Source of the DNA: Aquificota bacterium
Lineage (GTDB): Bacteria; Aquificota; Aquificia; Aquificales; Hydrogenothermaceae
Direction of reading: 5' to 3'
Length of the DNA stretch: 9,699 bases
Assembly: GCA_013153795.1 (NCBI GenBank)
Contig: JAADDV010000129.1
Span: forward strand, 1-9,699
In this document: positions 5,457-9,699 of the stretch, one piece after another
How positions within the stretch are numbered: the stretch's first letter is position 1
Layout: each line of letters begins with the position of its first letter
Notes under the pieces: model-generated
Databases searched by the model: none
What the model saw: only the letters and a program-made list of their open reading frames with translations
Told to the model about the DNA's origin: nothing
Made by a program: the position numbers and the translations under genes

Positions 5457-6926
5457 ATGTTTAATGAATTCTCTGTAGAGGAAGCTCTAACCTTTGATGA
5501 CGTCCTTCTCCTTCCTAGAAAGTCTGATGTTTTACCTCATGAAGCAGATGTAAGCTCTTATTTAACTCCAAGAATAAAGCTTAACATTCCTATTGTGTCT
5601 GCTGCAATGGACACAGTAACAGAGCACAGACTTGCTATAGCCCTTGCAAGAGAAGGAGGAATAGGTATTATTCACAGAAACATGTCTATAGAAGACCAAA
5701 TGAGAGAAGTTGAAAGAGTAAAAAAAGCTGAATCTGGAATGATAACAGAGCCTGTAACAATAAAACCAAATCAAACAGTTAAAGAAGCTTTAGAAATAAT
5801 GGCTAACTATAAAATATCAGGTGTTCCTGTTGTTGATGATGAAGGAAAACTTATTGGTATCTTAACAAATAGAGACCTTAGATTCTTACATAAGAAAGAC
5901 TATAACAAGCCTGTTTCAGCTTTTATGACAAAAGCTCCTCTTATAACAGCAAAAGAAGGAACATCTTTAGAAGAGGCTATGGAAATCCTCCAAAAACACA
6001 AAGTGGAAAAACTTCCTGTTGTTGATGATGAAGGAAGACTTAAAGGTCTCATTACAATAAAAGACATTATCAAGAGAAAACAGTATCCTAATGCTTGCAA
6101 AGATGAGCTTGGAAGACTTAGAGTTGGAGCTGCTGTTGGGACAGGACCGGATACTATGGATAGAGTAGAAGCTCTAGTAGAGGCAGGAGTAGATGTTATT
6201 GTTGTTGATACAGCCCATGGGCATTCTGTAAGAGTATTAGAAACAGTTGAAAAGATAAGAGGAGAGTATCCAGACTTAAATCTTATTGGTGGGAATATAG
6301 CAACTCCTGAAGCTGCAGAAGACCTTATAAAAGCAGGAGCAGATGCTGTTAAAGTTGGTGTTGGACCTGGGTCTATATGCACGACAAGAGTTGTAGCAGG
6401 TATTGGTGTTCCACAGATAACAGCTGTAGCAAAATGTGCAGAGGTAGCTCATAAATACGGAAAGACTGTTATTGCAGATGGAGGTATTAGATATTCAGGA
6501 GATATTGTAAAAGCTATAGCAGCTGGTGCTGATACAGTAATGCTTGGTTCTTTATTTGCTGGAACAGAGGAATCTCCTGGAGAAAGAATTTTCTTTCAGG
6601 GAAGAGCTTATAAAGTTTATAGAGGAATGGGCTCCCTTGGTGCAATGAAGGCAAGATTTTCTTCAGATAGATACTCACAGGAAAATTTTGAAAAATTTGT
6701 TCCAGAAGGTATAGAAGGAAGAATTCCATTTAAAGGACCTTTATCAGATGTTGTATATCAGCTTGTAGGTGGTCTAAGGTCAGGAATGGGATACACAGGA
6801 AGTAGAACAATAAAAGACCTTCAAGAAAATGGAAGATTTATAAAAATAACTAATGCAGGTTTAAGAGAAAGCCATGCTCATGATGTTTATATAACTCAGG
6901 AAGCTCCAAACTACTGGATAGACTAA
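5457..6926 (+). CDS. guaB: IMP dehydrogenase GuaB
   Basis: IMPDH oxidises IMP to XMP with NAD+, the committed step of guanine nucleotide synthesis in the cytoplasm. The 489-residue product has normal length and the full layout: N-terminal barrel strand LTFDDVLLLP at 11-20, two CBS domains at about 95-148 and 155-210 inserted in the barrel (regulatory nucleotide-binding module), DTAHGHS at 251-257, the catalytic loop GPGSICTTR at 303-311 with nucleophile Cys308, the IMP phosphate-binding DGG at 341-343, and the mobile flap around RFSSDRYSQE at 400-409 with the Arg405-Tyr406 pair. The start ATG has GGAGGT 10 nt upstream. It heads a plus-strand cluster and is divergent from thrC across 150 bp holding two dyads. 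Confidence 0.98.
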   Translation: MFNEFSVEEALTFDDVLLLPRKSDVLPHEADVSSYLTPRIKLNIPIVSAAMDTVTEHRLAIALAREGGIGIIHRNMSIEDQMREVERVKKAESGMITEPVTIKPNQTVKEALEIMANYKISGVPVVDDEGKLIGILTNRDLRFLHKKDYNKPVSAFMTKAPLITAKEGTSLEEAMEILQKHKVEKLPVVDDEGRLKGLITIKDIIKRKQYPNACKDELGRLRVGAAVGTGPDTMDRVEALVEAGVDVIVVDTAHGHSVRVLETVEKIRGEYPDLNLIGGNIATPEAAEDLIKAGADAVKVGVGPGSICTTRVVAGIGVPQITAVAKCAEVAHKYGKTVIADGGIRYSGDIVKAIAAGADTVMLGSLFAGTEESPGERIFFQGRAYKVYRGMGSLGAMKARFSSDRYSQENFEKFVPEGIEGRIPFKGPLSDVVYQLVGGLRSGMGYTGSRTIKDLQENGRFIKITNAGLRESHAHDVYITQEAPNYWID

Positions 6927-6945
6927 AATTTAAAATTAAATTTTT
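6925..6945 (+). terminator. AT-only hairpin at the guaB stop codon
   Basis: AAAATTTA (6925-6932) and TAAATTTT (6937-6944) form a perfect 8-bp stem with a 4-nt loop followed by a few Ts. It starts within the guaB stop codon. With no G-C pairs it would be unstable, particularly in a thermophile, so it is at most a weak attenuator or mRNA-end structure. Confidence 0.2.
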
Positions 6946-6973
6946 ATTGATAGCCTTTTAGGAGGCATAAAAT

Positions 6974-7096
6974 ATGGCAGACCCAATTACTTTTTATATA
7001 TCTGCTGCTGCTTTTGTAATAACAGCTATTTTAATTATTTTCTTTTTAATAAAAGAAGGATATAAACATTTTAATAATAATAAAGATTCAAATTAA
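6974..7096 (+). CDS. Small single-pass membrane protein (40 aa)
   Basis: This short gene encodes MADPITFYI at its start, a hydrophobic helix at about residues 8-26 rich in Ala, Ile and Phe, and a polar tail (KEGYKHF, then Asn/Lys-rich) ending in TAA at 7094-7096. A strong AGGAGG ribosome site (6960-6965) lies 8 nt before the ATG, better than for several larger genes nearby, which argues for real translation. The predicted product is a single-pass inner-membrane peptide with a short N-terminus and a positively charged tail, probably inside. It lies 47 nt after guaB and 13 nt before the next gene, so it is likely in the same operon. I do not recognise a family; the shape recalls small subunits such as CcoQ, but no oxidase genes are near. 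Confidence 0.6.
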   Translation: MADPITFYISAAAFVITAILIIFFLIKEGYKHFNNNKDSN

Positions 7097-7109
7097 AAGA
7101 GGTTATTAA

Positions 7110-7481
7110 ATGAAAGAAAACTTTTCTCCTTTTGATATGCTACTGACTCAAGAACTTACAAACTTACAAAGATTTATTATAAAAGCTCCTTTAGGAACAA
7201 ATGAATTTTGGAGTGAGTGGCAATCTAAAACTGGAGAAATAATTATCACTAAGGCAGCTATTAGAAGAGCCTTAAAAACAAATAAAAATAAACTTTCTGA
7301 AGAGGAAATTAAGAAGCTATCTTCTCTTTTAGAAGCTTATAAAGAAATAGCAAATTATCTAGAGCTTTTAAGACAAACTGCATTAAAAGTAAAGGGTATA
7401 GACTCTTCTTTTTGGGATATATTTGATGGAATTGAAGGAGAAAACTCTGAAAATGATAATGATGAAGATTTACCTTTTTAA
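7110..7481 (+). CDS. Small protein of unknown function with SSB-like acidic C-terminal tip
   Basis: The 123-residue product is not a family I recognise. Residues 10-25 and about 45-95 are predicted mostly helical with many Lys, Glu and Leu, so it is probably a small helical cytoplasmic protein; there is no signal peptide or membrane segment. FWDIFDGI at 101-108 leads into an acidic, Asn-rich tail at 110-120 that ends in DEDLPF. That closely resembles the C-terminal tip of bacterial single-stranded DNA-binding protein (DDDIPF or DDDLPF), which recruits DNA repair and replication proteins. No OB-fold pattern is visible, so it is not SSB itself. The ribosome site is AGAGGT about 8 nt before the ATG. 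It sits 13 nt after the small membrane gene and 24 nt before the lipoprotein gene, suggesting one transcript. The tail may be chance in an acidic terminus. Confidence 0.8.
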   Translation: MKENFSPFDMLLTQELTNLQRFIIKAPLGTNEFWSEWQSKTGEIIITKAAIRRALKTNKNKLSEEEIKKLSSLLEAYKEIANYLELLRQTALKVKGIDSSFWDIFDGIEGENSENDNDEDLPF

Positions 7482-7505
7482 AATTTCCTTTCATTAGGAG
7501 TTTCA

Positions 7506-8105
7506 ATGAAAAAAACTCTTATTCTATTTATTTTAGTGTTAGAAATATTTTATTTATTCTCTTGTGCTCCTTTAAGAAAAAAAAGTTGTGAAACCCAGTT
7601 TTTAACTATCGTAAAAGAAAGCCAGCAAAAAAAGAAAATAAAAAAAGTTCGTGGAAGTATTTATATAAAAGGAGTTTTGCTTTTGTTTAATGCTTCCTTA
7701 GAAAATGGGACTGAAATAGCTCTTTTTACTCCTGTAGGTTCAAAAATAGCTCAATTTATAGAAAAAGATAAAGAAGTTTGTCTGATTATTAAAAATAAAA
7801 AAATATGTGGTGAAGCTGGTGAAATGTATAAGAGAGCTTTTTCAGAAGAAATTCCTTTTTCTTTAACTACAATTATATTAGGCCAGTTTAATATATCACC
7901 AGATAGTAAATATTCATGTGAAAATGGAGTTATAACTATAGAAGATAATGGGAAAATATTTATCTATGAAAATAATCTTTTAAAGAAAATTATTTTTAAA
8001 GACTTTTCTTTGGAGTATGAATATGAAAATGGGAAAATAAAAAAAGTTGTTCTTAAAATAAATAATCATTCTTTAGCTAAGTTATTTATAAAGGATATAG
8101 AATGA
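7506..8105 (+). CDS. Putative lipoprotein, possibly LolB/DUF4292-like
   Basis: The 199-residue product begins with a Lys-Lys start, a hydrophobic stretch at about 4-19, then LFSC at 17-20, a plausible lipobox with Cys20 as the lipidated residue. The mature part alternates short hydrophobic and charged segments, suggesting mainly beta structure. VRGSIYIKGVLLLFNASL at 48-65 and LFTPVGSKIAQF at 73-84 recall the start of the LolB/LolA-like beta-barrel fold (a lipoprotein receptor in the outer membrane), and this is my weak guess. Cysteines at 28, 92, 101 and 138 could form disulfides outside the cytoplasm. The AGGAG ribosome site is about 6 nt upstream. Its TGA overlaps the trpF ATG (ATGA), so expression is coupled to trpF although the functions look unrelated. 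Confidence 0.75.
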   Translation: MKKTLILFILVLEIFYLFSCAPLRKKSCETQFLTIVKESQQKKKIKKVRGSIYIKGVLLLFNASLENGTEIALFTPVGSKIAQFIEKDKEVCLIIKNKKICGEAGEMYKRAFSEEIPFSLTTIILGQFNISPDSKYSCENGVITIEDNGKIFIYENNLLKKIIFKDFSLEYEYENGKIKKVVLKINNHSLAKLFIKDIE

Positions 8106-8731
8106 TTATTAAAATCTGTGGAATAACTAAAGAAGAGCAAGCAAAAAAAATTGCAGAATTTGGAGCTACTCATATAGGGGTTATTCACTTTCCAAAAAGT
8201 CCAAGACATATAAATCTAGAGAAGATAAAAAAAATAAAAAATGCTCTTCCTAAAAATACAAAACTTGTTGCCGTTGTAGTAAATCCGGAGAAAGAAACTG
8301 TAAAAAATCTATTAAAAATTGTAGATATTATTCAGTTTCATGGAGATGAACCGATAGAGTTTTTAAAACTATTCCCTAAAGAGAAAGTTTTTAAAGCTTT
8401 TAGAGTCAAGAACCTATCTGATATGGAAAAAATAAAACCCTTTGTAGAAGAAGGCTTTACTATTTTAATAGATGCTTTTGATAAAAAAGCATATGGAGGG
8501 ACAGGGAAACAGATAAATCCTGAAGTTGCGAAAAATATAGTAAAAACTTTTAAAAAAGTTATTCTTTCAGGAGGTTTATCTCCTGATAATGTAGAATCTT
8601 TAATAAAAGAAATAAATCCCTTTGGTGTTGATGTATCCTCAAAAATTGAGATAAAACCTGGAATAAAAGATTTAGAAAAAGCAAAAGAGTTTATAAAAAA
8701 GGCAAAAAAAGCTTTTGGAGAAAATAATTGA
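8102..8731 (+). CDS. trpF: Phosphoribosylanthranilate isomerase TrpF
   Basis: TrpF isomerises N-(5-phosphoribosyl)anthranilate to CdRP, the third committed step of tryptophan synthesis, in the cytoplasm. The 209-residue product is a normal-length (beta/alpha)8 barrel: KICGIT at 4-9 with general-base Cys6, SPRHI at 33-37, IIQFHGDE at 76-83, ILIDAFD at 121-127 with general-acid Asp124, GGTGK at 132-136 (phosphate contact), ILSGGLSPDNV at 154-164, and DVSSKIEIKPGIKD at 177-190. The last block usually reads DVSSGVE; here a Lys replaces the Gly at 181, near the phosphate site, which I take as lineage variation rather than loss of function. It overlaps the lipoprotein gene by ATGA and the next gene by TTGA. 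No other trp gene is in the window, so the tryptophan pathway appears scattered. Confidence 0.95.
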   Translation: MIIKICGITKEEQAKKIAEFGATHIGVIHFPKSPRHINLEKIKKIKNALPKNTKLVAVVVNPEKETVKNLLKIVDIIQFHGDEPIEFLKLFPKEKVFKAFRVKNLSDMEKIKPFVEEGFTILIDAFDKKAYGGTGKQINPEVAKNIVKTFKKVILSGGLSPDNVESLIKEINPFGVDVSSKIEIKPGIKDLEKAKEFIKKAKKAFGENN

Positions 8732-9315
8732 GTGCTTTTATTAAGAATATGAAACCAGCTTTTGAAAAGGTTGTCTCACCTTTAATTGATATATTTCATA
8801 AACTTAATATATCTCCTAATATTTTAACTTTACTTGGTATCTTTTTTATAAGTATTGGCTCTTTTTTACTTTACAAACAAAACTTCTTTTGGGCTGGAGT
8901 TTTTATTCTTTTAGGAAATTTATGTGATGTTTTAGATGGGACTTTAGCAAGGAAATATAATAAATCTTCAACTTTTGGAGCTTTTTTAGATTCTGTTGTA
9001 GATAGAGTTTCTGATTTTCTTCCTTTAATAGCTATTGCTGGTTTATTTAGACATAATGAAACTTTATTTTTCTTATCTCTTTTTGCTATAGTTTTTTCTT
9101 TTTTAGTTTCATATACAAGAGCTAGAGCAGAAGGTTTAGGAATAGAATGTAATATTGGTTTTTTTGAAAGACCTGAACGTTCAGCGATTTTAATAGTTTC
9201 TATATTTTTAAAAGCTGTTGATATTGCTGTAATAATTATTGCAGTAGGAGCTGCAATAACAGCTATTCAAAGGATTATTTGTGTCTATAAAAAGACCCTG
9301 CCAGAAGCAGGGTAA
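8728..9315 (+). CDS. CDP-alcohol phosphatidyltransferase (PgsA / phosphatidylinositol-phosphate synthase type)
   Basis: The 195-residue membrane enzyme transfers a phosphatidyl group from CDP-diacylglycerol to an alcohol. The family motif DxxDGxxAR-8-GxxxDxxxD is exact: Asp67, Asp70, Gly71, Ala74, Arg75, Gly84, Asp88, Asp92. Hydrophobic segments lie at about 31-49, 53-66, 97-106, 112-130 and 152-180. The block around 129-151 (YTRARAEGLG, then FERPER) resembles phosphatidylinositol-phosphate or archaetidylinositol-phosphate synthases more than glycerol-phosphate PgsA, so the acceptor may be inositol phosphate; unproven. The start is TTG overlapping the trpF TGA (TTGA) with GGAG 7 nt upstream; ATG at 8749 is a less likely start. 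The last codons form a GC-rich hairpin that acts as a minus-strand terminator, and a different frame continues to 9352 (see findings). Confidence 0.9.
   Translation: MSAFIKNMKPAFEKVVSPLIDIFHKLNISPNILTLLGIFFISIGSFLLYKQNFFWAGVFILLGNLCDVLDGTLARKYNKSSTFGAFLDSVVDRVSDFLPLIAIAGLFRHNETLFFLSLFAIVFSFLVSYTRARAEGLGIECNIGFFERPERSAILIVSIFLKAVDIAVIIIAVGAAITAIQRIICVYKKTLPEAG
9287..9313 (-). terminator. Intrinsic terminator for the minus-strand gene ending at 9418
   Basis: ACCCTGC and GCAGGGT form a perfect 7-bp GC-rich stem (9295-9301 with 9307-9313) around a 5-nt loop. On the minus strand it is followed by CTTTTTAT; on the plus strand no T run follows. It therefore serves leftward transcription, about 105 nt past the GH57-like gene stop, and is embedded in the end of the plus-strand lipid gene. 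Confidence 0.75.
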
Positions 9316-9417
9316 GGAAATTCCTGAAGAAGCTCTTGCAGCAGAGCAATAATCTTAACAAAAGGAAAATAAATTTTTTGTGATATTTATTAGGTTTTTA
9401 ATAAAATTTTAACAATC

Positions 9418-9699
9418 TTATACTATCCATTCATTATCAAAATTTTTTGATATATCTAGTGTTATTGTGTTATAAAAAGGCACTCTTTCTATTTCTTTAC
9501 CTTCCTTTAAAAGAGAAAAAGAAATATCTAATTTTTTTTCTGGTGTTTCTTGTAATAGACAATCAAAAGGAATTTTAATCTCACATGAAGAAAAACAAGC
9601 ATAGTCTATATCTTTACAAGCTGAAGAAGATAAAACTTTTTTCTTATTTCCTATATAAAATAGAAACTCTTTTGAAAGATTTACAAATTTAATAGAAAG
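9418..9699 (-). CDS. C-terminal end of a possible GH57-type glycoside hydrolase (cut by window edge)
   Basis: Ninety-three codons plus a TAA (9420-9418) are open from the window edge, so the start lies outside. The visible part looks like a C-terminal beta-sandwich domain, with alternating hydrophobic and polar residues, EGKEIERVPFYNTITLDI at about 66-83, and an end in NEWIV. A pattern of a proline-containing strand, a short acidic linker and a Trp-x-Val end is common at the C-terminus of GH57 amylase-like and mannosidase-like proteins acting on alpha-glucans, which is the basis for the guess. No catalytic residues are in view. Cysteines cluster at about 28, 35, 39 and 47. The gene converges on the plus-strand lipid gene, with about 100 bp between stop codons and a terminator beyond. 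Confidence 0.5.
   Translation of the reverse strand, partial: LSIKFVNLSKEFLFYIGNKKKVLSSSACKDIDYACFSSCEIKIPFDCLLQETPEKKLDISFSLLKEGKEIERVPFYNTITLDISKNFDNEWIV

Noticed and set aside
5900..6382. Long open frame of 160 codons on the minus strand inside guaB
   Set aside because: It is antisense to conserved IMPDH codons, has a Ser/Pro/Thr-rich composition typical of reverse reading, and has no ribosome site.
9332..9347. GCTCT / AGAGC hairpin as a terminator or RNA element
   Set aside because: Only a 5-bp stem with no T run on either strand.
9368..9391. AATAAAT / ATTTATT inverted repeat after the lipid gene, as a plus-strand terminator
   Set aside because: Seven A-T pairs with a 10-nt loop would not be stable; no firm rightward terminator could be found for this operon.
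1..9699. CRISPR array, tRNA, rRNA, insertion sequence, phage or defence genes
   Set aside because: No regularly spaced repeats, cloverleaf-like sequence, transposase motif or terminal repeats seen on either strand by eye.

Overview
The window comes from an AT-rich bacterial chromosome. The proteins are rich in Lys, Glu and Ile, the genes are tightly packed, and one biosynthetic operon mixes unrelated pathways. Together with flagellar, IMP dehydrogenase, threonine synthase and inositol-type lipid genes, this suggests a thermophilic Aquificota bacterium, perhaps Hydrogenothermaceae (Sulfurihydrogenibium or Persephonella type). That placement is inference from style and content. No rRNA or other marker gene in the window settles it.

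Layout: (1) Positions 1-2525, minus strand: a flagellar basal-body operon in the order flgC, fliE, fliF, then the start of a fliH-like gene cut by the window edge. The three complete genes share the same Shine-Dalgarno block, and flgB and fliG are missing from their usual places. (2) 2663-3061, minus: a YjbQ/UPF0047 family enzyme. (3) 3131-3745, plus: a membrane-anchored staphylococcal-nuclease-like protein, divergent from yjbQ with back-to-back overlapping promoters. (4) 3775-5306, minus: threonine synthase followed by a CysO/MoaD-like sulfur-carrier protein, ending at a hairpin shared with the nuclease gene. (5) 5457-9315, plus: guaB, a 40-residue membrane peptide, a small protein with an SSB-like acidic tail, a putative lipoprotein, trpF and a CDP-alcohol phosphatidyltransferase. 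The last three are joined by 4-nt overlaps. (6) 9418-9699, minus: the C-terminal end of a protein resembling GH57-type glycoside hydrolases. A good minus-strand terminator for it lies inside the end of the preceding plus-strand gene.

FlgC (rod), FliE (rod/MS-ring junction) and FliF (MS ring) build the base of the flagellum, and FliH serves its export ATPase. GuaB commits IMP to guanine nucleotides, TrpF serves tryptophan synthesis, and the CDP-alcohol transferase makes phospholipid head groups. The plus-strand cluster therefore looks like a housekeeping operon assembled from different pathways.

I saw no CRISPR array, tRNA, rRNA, insertion sequence or phage gene, and no gene-free stretch over 300 bases. 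Nothing here is a clear undescribed system. The most interesting points are the sulfur-carrier protein with residues beyond its Gly-Gly beside threonine synthase, and the small protein that ends like a single-stranded DNA-binding protein.
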